Origin: JAYRWN01 sp041917975
GTDB taxonomy: Bacteria; Bacteroidota; Bacteroidia; Chitinophagales; Saprospiraceae
Direction: 5' to 3'
Length of the DNA: 18,918 nt
Assembly (NCBI GenBank): GCA_041917975.1
Contig: JAYRWN010000225.1
Location: forward strand, 1 to 18,918
Part shown: in pieces, positions 8,072 to 15,630 of the stretch
Layout of the letters: each line of letters begins with the position of its first letter
Position numbering within the stretch: the stretch's first letter is position 1
The notes under the pieces: generated by a model
The model's input: only the letters and a program-made list of their open reading frames with translations
Told to the model about the DNA's origin: nothing
The model's database searches: none
Position numbers and translations under genes: made by a program

Positions 8072-8527
8072 TCACCCTGTATGACTAGCTTCAATCAGGT
8101 TTTTTAATACGTCTAATTCTTTACGCACTTGCCGTTTGGCCATCGGAACCATTAACCTGTTTAACCATTTATAAATGCCGGAAAGCTGATTATCCGAATA
8201 CCGGGTTACCAGGGTAGAATTATTTTTAACCTCTAGCTTCCATCCTCCGGTAAGGGGATAAGGGCTGGTCGTTGGTTTCCAGCTGAAAGCATAAGGCGGA
8301 TTCCAGGAGGTGATAACTCCACCGATGTCCATGGTCATTCCGGCAAATGTTTCCACCCAATCGTATTCTGAACCTACACCATGTGGCCCGTCATGTTTCC
8401 AACCGACCTTTTTCATGTTTTTATGCCAAGTTGTGGTTTTGCTAAAATCGGTGATAAAGGCAAATACAGTGTCAATCGGAGCATTTATTAGTACTGTGTC
8501 CTCCATGTGTAGTGAACTGTTTTTCAT
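8072..8527 (-). CDS. SRPBCC-family (polyketide cyclase/START-like) protein
   Basis: The 151-aa protein has the SRPBCC fold pattern. The N-terminal strand EDTVLINAPIDTVFAFITDFSKTTTWHKNMKKVGW is followed by GVGSEYDWVETFAGMTMDIGGVITSWNPPYAFSWK, and a long C-terminal helix starts around residue 118 (WLNRLMVPMAKRQVRKELDVLKNLIEA). The family binds hydrophobic ligands in a cavity; no catalytic activity can be assigned. No signal peptide, so it is cytoplasmic. An alternative start is Met8 (MEDTVLINAP), which sits closer to the conserved strand. It lies 172 bp upstream of ATPase 1 on the same strand, but the gap argues against tight coupling. Confidence 0.82.
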   Translation of the reverse strand: MKNSSLHMEDTVLINAPIDTVFAFITDFSKTTTWHKNMKKVGWKHDGPHGVGSEYDWVETFAGMTMDIGGVITSWNPPYAFSWKPTTSPYPLTGGWKLEVKNNSTLVTRYSDNQLSGIYKWLNRLMVPMAKRQVRKELDVLKNLIEASHTG

Positions 8528-8782
8528 AACTTGACTTTTTTCTTTATTTAATATTGGTCAACTTGCTTATACCCTATTTAGCTCATGCCGTTAGGGGCGC
8601 TAACTTTTATTAAATTTATAAAGTATATCAAAGTATTACAACATCCGCCATAAAAAGGCTGGTGCACTATTATGATAGAATGATGCTCCCAATAATTAGC
8701 TGATTTACAGAAAGAAACGGTTTTTAGGTCCTTCCCCAGTACATCAGAGGTTAAAAGGTGTGCCTTTCAGTCAGCCAAATAA
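8528..8782. other. Intergenic region without a recognisable gene
   Basis: These 255 bp between the SRPBCC gene and the end of the CBS operon hold no convincing coding frame or RNA. A small hairpin, GTTAG (8590-8594) with CTAAC (8600-8604), is followed by TTTTAT on the plus strand. It is too short to call a terminator, and no plus-strand gene leads into it. Confidence 0.4.
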
Positions 8783-9217
8783 TCAGATAATCTGAGTGGC
8801 TAATAACTCCGTATAAGCGTCCAGGATAAACGCTTTCTTTTGGTTGATGGTCATTTTATCTTTGGTGACAACCCTGAGAACCCCGGGGCGATAGTTACGC
8901 TGATCCTTAATATATTTGTTTAAGCCCTGCTTCGCGGCAGCAGGCCCAAAGAGCACAAAACCGACATCGGCGCCGGGAACCTCCCGCAAGATAGTTTCAT
9001 AATATTCCTCAATGCCCTGGTCCCGGCGATGCATTTGTTTGGATTCAGAAACGACCTGTTGAGGACCCCAACCAGGTCCGGAACTAGATCCGCCGCGGGT
9101 CTTCCGGGGAATAACATATCCCTCAATGGTTTTGTGATCAAGGCGACTTCCATTATAAGTAAAAATGTCGGCATGGCGGTAATCAAGCCAGATGCCAACC
9201 ATTACAGGCTTTAACAT
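8783..9217 (-). CDS. Small protein resembling a stand-alone eRF1-like domain
   Basis: The 144-aa protein begins MVGIWLDYRHADIFTYNG. It has a Gly/Ser/Pro-rich linker (TRGGSSSGPGWGPQQ, about residues 40-54), a middle helix QGIEEYYETILREV, then VGFVLFGPAAAKQGLNKYIKDQ and VVTKDKMTINQKKAFILDAY near the end. The 'WLDxRxAxIF' opening, 'fGPaxaKxxL' and 'xDKMTxxQ' are reminiscent of small uncharacterised proteins related to the third domain of eRF1/Pelota and to the 'host attachment' family. That is recalled resemblance, not a search result. It is the last gene of a leftward set with two CBS-pair genes, 20 bp after the second. This context suggests a stress or ribosome-state role, which is inference. 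Confidence 0.68.
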   Translation of the reverse strand: MLKPVMVGIWLDYRHADIFTYNGSRLDHKTIEGYVIPRKTRGGSSSGPGWGPQQVVSESKQMHRRDQGIEEYYETILREVPGADVGFVLFGPAAAKQGLNKYIKDQRNYRPGVLRVVTKDKMTINQKKAFILDAYTELLATQII

Positions 9218-9237
9218 AGCAGGCGTTTTTTTAAAGG

Positions 9238-9687
9238 TTACACTAATAACTGTTTCAAGGGTTCGTGGAAGGCAAAGTTCAGCAGGTCGTAGGTGGTGAG
9301 GATGCCCACCAGCTTTTGATCATCATTTACTATCGGGAGTGCTTTGAAAAGATTTTCTTTAAATATACCCACCGCCAGAGCTACCGGGTCATCCTGATGC
9401 AGTGTGGACACTTGTTTGGTCATGATATCCTTGACGATCAGTGAGCTTAAAAAGCGCTGATTGAGCTCTTCTTCTTTTTCTTTTTTGAACATAGTAAAAT
9501 GATCGCAGAGCAACAAATAATCTTCTTTACTCACGATGCCCAGGACTTTATTGTCGTCGTCCACCACCGGTAAATGGTGGATGCGATGGGTACGAAACAA
9601 TACAGCCACCTTGGTCATCGCATCTTGTGTATGTATACTGATGACTTCTTTAGTCATTACAGCCGATACCTTGGTTTGCACATCCAT
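9238..9687 (-). CDS. CBS-domain pair protein (second gene of the operon)
   Basis: The 149-aa protein consists almost entirely of two CBS motifs forming a Bateman module. CBS1 has VSAVMTKEVISIHTQDAMTKVAVLF...HHLPVVDDDNKVLGIVSKED. CBS2 has VKDIMTKQVSTLHQDDPVALAVGIFKENLFKALPIVNDDQKLVGILTTYDLL. A charged linker (FKKEKEEELNQRF) joins them. CBS pairs usually bind adenine nucleotides; no effector domain is fused. The ATG at 9687 is preferred. A TTG at 9693 would overlap the upstream gene's stop, adding two residues. The stop of the upstream CBS gene is at 9690-9692, so the genes are essentially contiguous. It is a paralogue of that neighbour. Confidence 0.92.
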   Translation of the reverse strand: MDVQTKVSAVMTKEVISIHTQDAMTKVAVLFRTHRIHHLPVVDDDNKVLGIVSKEDYLLLCDHFTMFKKEKEEELNQRFLSSLIVKDIMTKQVSTLHQDDPVALAVGIFKENLFKALPIVNDDQKLVGILTTYDLLNFAFHEPLKQLLV

Positions 9688-9689
9688 GA

Positions 9690-10124
9690 TCAACGTATTA
9701 TTTTTTGTGAAGAATAAGCATAAGCGAGCAGATCGTGACTGGTAACTATGCCTATTGCTTCTCCGCCGTCGGTGATGGGTAAAGCATGAAAACGATTATT
9801 CAGAAAAATATCCGCCGCCAATCCAATGGTGTCATCCGCTTCCAATGAAATAGGATTGGCGGTCATCACTTCTTTGACCATCAGACCATTCATCGTTTTT
9901 TGTGCGTATGTTTTACCTGAGCTGTGCTTATTGATTTGCACATGCAAGCGCAGGATATCTTCTTTGCTGATGATGCCTACTAACTTTTGACCTTTATCGA
10001 CAACAACGATGTGATGGATGTTATGTTGATTAAACAGTTCTTCCACCTCTGTCATGGCACTCTCCGGCTTCACAGTGATGAGTTTGGTGCTCATGATTTC
10101 TTTGACCGGTTTCTGCATATTCAT
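9690..10124 (-). CDS. CBS-domain pair protein (first gene of the operon)
   Basis: A 144-aa stand-alone Bateman module. The first CBS is VKEIMSTKLITVKPESAMTEVEELFNQHNIHHIVVVDKGQKLVGIISKEDILRL. The second is VKEVMTANPISLEADDTIGLAADIFLNNRFHALPITDGGEAIGIVTSHDLLAYAY. It likely senses or buffers adenine nucleotides, or binds a partner protein; the ligand is not readable from sequence. It is the promoter-proximal gene, followed immediately by a paralogue and then the eRF1-like small protein. The tandem arrangement implies a local duplication and possible heterodimers. A TAAATTTG box lies 17 nt upstream of the ATG. Confidence 0.92.
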   Translation of the reverse strand: MNMQKPVKEIMSTKLITVKPESAMTEVEELFNQHNIHHIVVVDKGQKLVGIISKEDILRLHVQINKHSSGKTYAQKTMNGLMVKEVMTANPISLEADDTIGLAADIFLNNRFHALPITDGGEAIGIVTSHDLLAYAYSSQKIIR

Positions 10125-10141
10125 AAAAAATACCTTTTATC

Positions 10142-10149
10142 CAAATTTA
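10142..10149 (-). promoter_or_regulatory. TAAATTTG -7 box for the CBS operon
   Basis: The minus strand carries TAAATTTG, an exact match to the Bacteroidota -7 consensus TAnnTTTG. It ends 17 nt upstream of the ATG at 10124. No clear -33 element was found, so the call rests on the box and its position. Confidence 0.45.
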
Positions 10150-10343
10150 TAGACATTATTTGGGCCATGCGTTGACTCATATCATAGCCCGGTTGTATTT
10201 CAGTCAATTTGTTATCAAGCTATTTGTTGTATGGTTATACCAAATGGCCGATTCATACCGGGAGTAGATAGAAGTAGATCTCCCCGGGTGGAGAAAGAAT
10301 CTGCTACCGTTTATTTTGCCGTTTTTCTAACGACTCTTATTTA

Positions 10344-12497
10344 TCACATCGCTTCGCTGCTCAGAGAGGTCTTGGCCAAAGGCTGACGGCGAATGCGCAC
10401 GCCGGTCGCTGCATAGATAGCGTTGGCGATGGCTGCACCAGCCGGTGGTAGTCCTGGTTCTCCCAAACCGGAGGGAGGAAAATCGTTTTCGATAAAGACA
10501 GTTTCTATCTCGTAAGGCACCTGGTTTATGCGGATCAGCTGGTAGTCACTAAAATTTTTTTCCTGTGGTTCTCCATTTTTGATGGTCAGCTCCCCGTACA
10601 GGGCATGACCGATGCCGTCAATGATGCCACCCTCTACCTGGTTTCGGGCACTGTTAGGGTTGATGACCAGACCACAGTCAGCGGCACAATAGACTTTATG
10701 GATTTTTATTTTTCCCTTGGTCACCGAGATATCCACCACCTGGGCGGCATAAGCATTAAATGAATAATGTACGCCGATGCCCTGGAATATTCCGGCCGGT
10801 TTAGGTTTACCCCAACCGGATAGTTCAGCTACGGTTTCAATGACTTTTTTGTAGCGATCAATATCAAATTTGACCAAATCCGCCGGCATTTTGCGGGCTT
10901 CTTCCAATAAATCCAGGCGGAATTGCACCGGATCTTTGTTTATGCTGTGGGCAATTTCATCAATGAAACTTTCTTCCGAATAAGCAATAAAATTATGGTT
11001 GGGTGCCCGCCAGGCGCCGATAGTCACATCCGAAGTAACGGCGGCATAATCCACCCGCAGATTCGGCACACAGCCGGCGGGGAAGTTATTTTCCCGGGTG
11101 CCGTTGCCGGTATTGATGGCCGCTGCTTTTTCATGCCAGGCAATCAATTTATTATTGGCGTCGAGGCCGGCCCGGTAATGGTACATGCCGGCGGGGCGAT
11201 AAGACCCTCCGGTCATATCATCCTGCCGCGTCCAGACCACCAGGACCGGAGCTTTAATTATGGAGGACAGGGTAGCCGCTTCGACGGCGAAATCCGTCTT
11301 CAGACGGCGGCCAAATCCACCGCCCTGGCGGGTCATTTGCACACGGACATTTTCGGCGGGAATGCCCAGTTTTTTGGCAATATCGTTACGTGCATTGAAG
11401 GGAGTCTGGGTAGGGCCGATCATTTCAGCTTTATCCCCTTGTACATGGGCAAAAAAGTTCATCGGCTCCATCGGTGCATGTGCCAAAAAAGGCGCTTCGT
11501 AGGTGGCCTCCAGCACTTTGACCGCTTGACCAAAGGCTGCGAAAACGTCGCCATCGCTGCGTTTGGGGTTTTCCATTACTCCCTGGATAAGCCGGGTGAA
11601 TTCGGAGGTGTAATAAGCGGAGTCTTCCGTTTTGCCGGAATCCTTCCATTGACAGCGCAGCAAGGTCGCTCCTTTCATCACTTGCCAGGTAGATTTTCCT
11701 ACCACAGCCACCATGTTATCAAAAGTAACCACGTTAACTACCCCGGGTAATTTCCGGGTCGCTTGATCGTCTACACTGACCAGGGTTTGACCAAAGGCCG
11801 GAGGGCGGACGATGTTGGCATAAAACATGCCGGGACGGTAAAAGTCCATCCCGAATACCGGTTCACCGGTCAGGATAGCTTCCGTATCTACATTAATGTA
11901 ATTCTGACCGATAATCTTAAAATCCTTTTTATCCTTGAGTTCTACATCAGCCGGTACAGGCAAGGTGGCTGCTTTTGCCGCGACTTCATGATAGCGGACC
12001 TGCCGTCCGGATGTTTTATGATGGATGACGCCCTGATGGGTGGTGCACTCATTCACCGGCACATTCCAGGTTTGCGCGGCTGCATCCATCAGCATGCGAC
12101 GGGCGGTAGCTCCGGCTTTACGCAAAGTGTTGTATTCCAGGCGGATGCTGCCACTGCCTCCAGCCACTTGACGGTCGTACTTACTTTTATCCAGGGGAGC
12201 CTGCTCCACTTTTATTTTGTTCCAATCCACATCCAGGTCTTCCGCTACGATCATCGGCATAGCGGTTTTGATGTTTTGCCCTACCTCCGGATTGGGTGAT
12301 AATAAGGTAATTACCCCGTCGGTGCCTATCTTCAGGTAAGCATTCAGGTTAGTTAGTTCTGCCGGGGCACTGACTTTGCTGATGCCGGCTTCCAGCGCTT
12401 TCAGACTGGAAAAAGACAGGATTAATCCGCCTCCGGTTAAGGCTGTATTGCGCAGGAAATCCCGGCGATTTATGGATGATGGAGTTGTTTTGCTCAT
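10344..12497 (-). CDS. Molybdopterin-binding large subunit, isoquinoline 1-oxidoreductase/xanthine dehydrogenase family
   Basis: The 717-aa protein starts with a Tat signal (NRRDFLRNTALTGGGLILSFSS, twin Arg at 11-12), so it is exported folded, presumably with its cofactor. It has the Moco-hydroxylase hallmarks TRQGGGFGRRLKTDFAVEAA and MPMIVAEDLDVDW, and the C-terminal GLGEPGLPPAGAA with the catalytic Glu (about residue 680). The length matches IorB-type subunits. The likely reaction is hydroxylation of an aldehyde or N-heterocycle using water; the substrate is unknown. It starts 2 bp after the 2Fe-2S subunit gene. No cytochrome c subunit or Moco maturation gene is visible in the window, so the electron acceptor is uncertain. 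Confidence 0.93.
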   Translation of the reverse strand: MSKTTPSSINRRDFLRNTALTGGGLILSFSSLKALEAGISKVSAPAELTNLNAYLKIGTDGVITLLSPNPEVGQNIKTAMPMIVAEDLDVDWNKIKVEQAPLDKSKYDRQVAGGSGSIRLEYNTLRKAGATARRMLMDAAAQTWNVPVNECTTHQGVIHHKTSGRQVRYHEVAAKAATLPVPADVELKDKKDFKIIGQNYINVDTEAILTGEPVFGMDFYRPGMFYANIVRPPAFGQTLVSVDDQATRKLPGVVNVVTFDNMVAVVGKSTWQVMKGATLLRCQWKDSGKTEDSAYYTSEFTRLIQGVMENPKRSDGDVFAAFGQAVKVLEATYEAPFLAHAPMEPMNFFAHVQGDKAEMIGPTQTPFNARNDIAKKLGIPAENVRVQMTRQGGGFGRRLKTDFAVEAATLSSIIKAPVLVVWTRQDDMTGGSYRPAGMYHYRAGLDANNKLIAWHEKAAAINTGNGTRENNFPAGCVPNLRVDYAAVTSDVTIGAWRAPNHNFIAYSEESFIDEIAHSINKDPVQFRLDLLEEARKMPADLVKFDIDRYKKVIETVAELSGWGKPKPAGIFQGIGVHYSFNAYAAQVVDISVTKGKIKIHKVYCAADCGLVINPNSARNQVEGGIIDGIGHALYGELTIKNGEPQEKNFSDYQLIRINQVPYEIETVFIENDFPPSGLGEPGLPPAGAAIANAIYAATGVRIRRQPLAKTSLSSEAM

Positions 12498-12499
12498 GA

Positions 12500-12958
12500 T
12501 TAGACTTTTTTAGCAGCTAAATGAATGGCTTTTCTGATGCGGGTATAAGTACCACAGCGGCAGATGTTGCCGGACATCACCTCATCAATGTCGGCATCGG
12601 TGGGGTTCGGTTTATTTTTTAACAACGCGACGGCATTCATGATTTGTCCGGACTGGCAATACCCGCATTGGGCCACATCTACTTCCCGCCAGGCTTGTTG
12701 TACGGGATGCTGGGCTGCTTTATCCAGTCCTTCTATGGTCACCACCTTGCCTTTGCCTACCAGGGATACCGGCATCACACAAGAGCGCACCGCCTTGTTA
12801 TTGATCAATACCGTACAGGAGCCGCACATAGCCACACCGCAGCCGTATTTGGCACCTTTCAGATCCAGGTTGTCCCGCAGGACCCACAATAAAGGGGTAT
12901 CCGCTTCCACTTCCACGGCTTGTTTTTTGCCGTTGACGTTGAGAGTATATTTTGCCAT
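12500..12958 (-). CDS. (2Fe-2S)-binding small subunit, isoquinoline 1-oxidoreductase alpha type
   Basis: The 152-aa protein has two [2Fe-2S] centres. The plant-ferredoxin-like cluster uses Cys40, Cys45, Cys48 and Cys60 (KYGCGVAMCGSCTVLINNKAVRSC). The second, all-helical cluster uses Cys98, Cys101, Cys133 and Cys135 (QCGYCQSGQ and GNICRCGTYTR). It relays electrons from the Moco subunit encoded 2 bp downstream. It has no signal peptide, so it presumably hitchhikes with its Tat-exported partner. All eight cysteines are present. A TAAATTTG box lies 20 nt upstream. Confidence 0.95.
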   Translation of the reverse strand: MAKYTLNVNGKKQAVEVEADTPLLWVLRDNLDLKGAKYGCGVAMCGSCTVLINNKAVRSCVMPVSLVGKGKVVTIEGLDKAAQHPVQQAWREVDVAQCGYCQSGQIMNAVALLKNKPNPTDADIDEVMSGNICRCGTYTRIRKAIHLAAKKV

Positions 12959-12978
12959 CGGAATAGTTTGCTTTTAAA

Positions 12979-12986
12979 CAAATTTA
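12979..12986 (-). promoter_or_regulatory. TAAATTTG -7 box for the molybdenum hydroxylase operon
   Basis: The minus-strand sequence is an exact TAnnTTTG match ending 20 nt upstream of the ATG at 12958. It lies in the 74-bp gap after the upstream ATPase 2 gene and is the likely start of the two-gene hydroxylase transcript. Confidence 0.5.
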
Positions 12987-13032
12987 CATCATATCTGCTG
13001 CTCATGCTAGGGCAGGATACATCTTTCTGCGC

Positions 13033-14211
13033 TTATTTCATTCGATTTTGCACTAAATCCAACATCCCGGCTAATCCGGTAGCGATGAGGTCATGTTTTA
13101 AAGGGAAAGTTTCCTGACCGTTGTACACCACTAGTTTTTTGGTGGGCTGAATGTCATTACATCCGGTATGAAATCCTTTGGAAACAGAAGGCACCGTATT
13201 GCGTTTGATCTCAATGGCCCATTGGTCCCGAGGACTCCATTCCAGGATCAGGTCAATTTCTGCTCCTCCACTGGTGCGATAGTAATATGGAACGGCCTGG
13301 TGACCCACCAATGACAAAATATTTTCCAGGACAAATCCTTCCCAACTGCCACCAACCACCGGATGCCCAAGCAAGACATCATGATCGGTTATTCTCAATA
13401 AAGCATGAGTCAGCCCACTGTCGCGGATGTAAACCTTGGGGGACTTAATCAGCCTCTTGTTCACATTCCCAAACCAGGGCTGTAAACGCCGCACTAATAA
13501 TAAGTCCACCATTAAATCCAGATAACGGCTGATGGTGACATGGGCCACGCCCATGCTTTGGGCCATTTGGGAGGCATTAAAAATGGCGCCTTGATTATAG
13601 GCTAGCATGGTCCAAAACCGCGCCAGGGTTTCGGCCGGGATGCGGGGACCAAGCTGGGGAATATCCCTTTCCAGATAAGTGCGCAAAAAATGTTGTCTCC
13701 AGTTTAGACTGTCCACTGTCGAATCCGCCAGCAGGCTTTCCGGGAATCCACCACGTAACCAGAGTTGATCGATATCCGCATATCCGGAGGACTGGTATTC
13801 GATTAGATTGATCGGATAAAGCTCCAGGTAAACAATCCGGCCGGCCAGGGACTCGCCCGATTGTTTTAATAGATCCATTGACGCTGAACCCAGAAATAAA
13901 AAGAGCCCATGTTTATTGCCTTTGCTTCTTGCATAATCAATCCAGCCCCTGATTTCACCGAACAGCCCCGGTTTTTTTTGGATTTCGTCCAGAATAACCA
14001 ACTGGTGATTATGGCGGGTGTAATAAGCGGCAAAATCCTCTACTTTGCTTAAATCCAGGGGATTCTCCAGGTCAAGATAAACACCGTGGGTGTTGGAAGC
14101 CAGATTTAATGCCAGCGTAGTCTTGCCTACCTGACGAGGGCCTATTAAGGCTACGGACGCATTTTTTCGCAGCGCTTCCTGTAATGTATTTTCTAAAAGT
14201 CGCTTAATCAT
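13033..14211 (-). CDS. AAA_14/DUF4143-type ATPase (ATPase 2)
   Basis: A 392-aa member of the widespread AAA_14 plus DUF4143 family. Walker A is GPRQVGKTT (24-32), Walker B LVILDEIQKK (71-80), the sensor segment FLGSASMDLL, then LAGRIVYLELYPINLIEY. A winged-helix-like segment follows (FNASQMAQSMGVAHVTISRYLDLM, about 211-234). The DUF4143 part contains YIRDSGLTHALL and a canonical PD-(D/E)XK-like motif GGAEIDLIL...AIEIKRN (Asp320, Glu334, Lys336). Function in the family is not established; nuclease or defence-related roles have been suggested from such motifs. The gene start abuts a 37-bp interrupted palindrome that overlaps a promoter-like box, suggesting autoregulation. Confidence 0.93.
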   Translation of the reverse strand: MIKRLLENTLQEALRKNASVALIGPRQVGKTTLALNLASNTHGVYLDLENPLDLSKVEDFAAYYTRHNHQLVILDEIQKKPGLFGEIRGWIDYARSKGNKHGLFLFLGSASMDLLKQSGESLAGRIVYLELYPINLIEYQSSGYADIDQLWLRGGFPESLLADSTVDSLNWRQHFLRTYLERDIPQLGPRIPAETLARFWTMLAYNQGAIFNASQMAQSMGVAHVTISRYLDLMVDLLLVRRLQPWFGNVNKRLIKSPKVYIRDSGLTHALLRITDHDVLLGHPVVGGSWEGFVLENILSLVGHQAVPYYYRTSGGAEIDLILEWSPRDQWAIEIKRNTVPSVSKGFHTGCNDIQPTKKLVVYNGQETFPLKHDLIATGLAGMLDLVQNRMK

Positions 14212-14248
14212 CCTTGCAAATTTAACATATCATGTTCAAAATGCAAGG
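14212..14248. promoter_or_regulatory. 37-bp interrupted palindrome with embedded TAAATTTG box at the ATPase 2 start
   Basis: The outer arms CCTTGCA (14212-14218) and TGCAAGG (14242-14248), and the inner arms AACAT (14224-14228) and ATGTT (14232-14236), share one centre at 14230. Counting, 14 of 18 base pairs are complementary. On the minus strand the symmetric element contains TAAATTTG (14224 to 14217), a TAnnTTTG promoter box ending 5 nt from the ATG. A repressor bound here would occlude the promoter; the transcript would be almost leaderless. Confidence 0.6.
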
Positions 14249-14269
14249 TTAATTTCAGTTTTTTGATCC

Positions 14270-14389
14270 ATTCCCGTTCCTTAACCTCCCCAAGAAGTAT
14301 TCCTCATTCCTTATTTTTCAACTACCCACACCCATATTCCCGACCCTTGCTCCTCCATTCATCATTCCTAATTCCTAATTCATCATTAC
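14270..14389 (-). repeat. Degenerate GGAATTAG/GGAATGA purine-rich repeats after the lectin-OmpA gene
   Basis: Read on the minus strand, downstream of the lectin-OmpA stop, this stretch contains repeated GAATTAGGAATTAGGAATGATGAATGG-like words near 14355-14388, and AAGGAATGAGGAATA near 14300. Similar words occur after the divergent esterase gene at 16730-16775. It is low-complexity and non-coding. Confidence 0.45.
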
Positions 14390-15511
14390 TCAAGCCCGGG
14401 GCTTAAACAACCTGATTTCGACTCGGCGGTTGAGCTGGCGTCCTTCGGCGGTGGTATTGGGTGCTACCGGAAAAGCTTCTCCCAGGCCTTCCGGCAACAA
14501 TCTTTTAGCCGGGATGCCCTGGCGGATGAGAAAGTCGGTTACCGCCTGGGCGCGCTGCAGGGATAGTTTTTGATTGGTGTTTTCATCGCCCTGGCTATCG
14601 GTATGACCACTGATGCTAAGGGTCAGGGTCGGGTAGTCGCGCAACACATTGGCCAGCCGGTGCAGGTCAGCATAAGAGCTTTCCAGGATGGTCGCTCCTC
14701 CCGGCTGAAAGGCCAGCCCCGGGATGGTGGAGAAGTCGCCCAGCAACAAGCGGCGCGTAAACTCCCGGTCAAAACGCAGGTCCGCCAGTGGAAAAGTAAA
14801 TTTCAGGTTTTCAAAACACAGCTCATGACGGTTATAATAGCGCCCGGTGGCCGCCGTTATCCCCCAGTACACCCGTCCATTGCCCTGGAAAATATCTTTA
14901 ACCAAATCGCCTGTGTAGGTGAGCACAACTTTTTTATCCAGTGAAACGCTCAGGGTCTTGGTTGAGGGTACCCAGCGGATGGCCAGCGGATGCGTGCGGC
15001 AATCTTCGATGTTGGGGATGATCTTCGGACCGGCCAGATTATAAAAATGGTGTACCGAGCCGTGTTTTAAGATGGCCACGTGGTCTTCTACCGGGTCACT
15101 GAGATGTTCGTTTTCCCAGGTGTCTATTTCGATGCCCAGCGATGGCCGGACTCCGGAGAATCCCATACCCTCCCCGGCCCGCCCGGTGATGCGCTGGTAA
15201 GGGGCGAAAACAAAGACTACGCCATCGGCCCCACCGGCATCATCACAGCCGAACAGAATCTCCAGCTCCATTTCAAACGGACCCTGCAGATCGATGGGCT
15301 GTTTATACCACACGCTGCCTGAGGACCATTCATAAGCTTCGGTGAGCCGGTAACAGTTGTCCCCGGTCTTGCGGGTATCTCCACTCAGGTTAAAATCCTC
15401 CGGCTTGACTTTGACCTCCGGCTGGGCCTCCACAGGCCCTCCCGCTAACCAATAGATCCCGAACAGGAACCAAGTCAAAAACTGTCGCTGTAAACTGGTG
15501 GACGGTTGCAC
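14390..15511 (-). CDS. Secreted L-type lectin-OmpA fusion protein
   Basis: The 373-aa protein has a signal peptide (hydrophobic 11-23, likely cleavage after VEA at residue 29). It is followed by a legume/L-type lectin-like domain, about 35-240. Its landmarks are DGVVFVFAP (Asp96-97 region), GIEIDTWENEHLSDPVEDHVAIL (Asp130 and the DPxxDH segment) and KTLSVSLDKKVV. Residues about 270-373 form an OmpA-C peptidoglycan-binding domain: SISGHTDSQG with Asp305, SLQRAQAVTDFL, and NRRVEIRLF with Arg near 362-363. It probably tethers a glycan-binding domain to the cell wall in the periplasm. The start is GTG at 15511; no in-frame ATG precedes the signal sequence. It is divergent from a CE2-like esterase lipoprotein, so both may act on the same polysaccharide. 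Confidence 0.9.
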   Translation of the reverse strand: MQPSTSLQRQFLTWFLFGIYWLAGGPVEAQPEVKVKPEDFNLSGDTRKTGDNCYRLTEAYEWSSGSVWYKQPIDLQGPFEMELEILFGCDDAGGADGVVFVFAPYQRITGRAGEGMGFSGVRPSLGIEIDTWENEHLSDPVEDHVAILKHGSVHHFYNLAGPKIIPNIEDCRTHPLAIRWVPSTKTLSVSLDKKVVLTYTGDLVKDIFQGNGRVYWGITAATGRYYNRHELCFENLKFTFPLADLRFDREFTRRLLLGDFSTIPGLAFQPGGATILESSYADLHRLANVLRDYPTLTLSISGHTDSQGDENTNQKLSLQRAQAVTDFLIRQGIPAKRLLPEGLGEAFPVAPNTTAEGRQLNRRVEIRLFKPRA

Positions 15512-15630
15512 AGGCTGACCAAGATTTTTTAAAAGTTGATAAGATAATCCTTCCTCAAGAGCCAGACAAGTTTATCCACCGCTGACCCCGCATTTGTGCT
15601 TATTTTTAGCGCAACTTTAACAACAAGACC

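Noticed and set aside
10279..10294. Hairpin TCTCC...GGAGA downstream of the molybdenum hydroxylase operon as a terminator
   Set aside because: The stem is only 5 bp and no T-run follows on the minus strand, so it does not meet the pattern of an intrinsic terminator.
10923..12299. Two long open frames on the plus strand (10923-11750 and 11763-12299)
   Set aside because: They lie antisense to the molybdopterin subunit, whose protein has clear motifs throughout. Their translations show no recognisable domain, so they are shadow frames of a GC-balanced gene.
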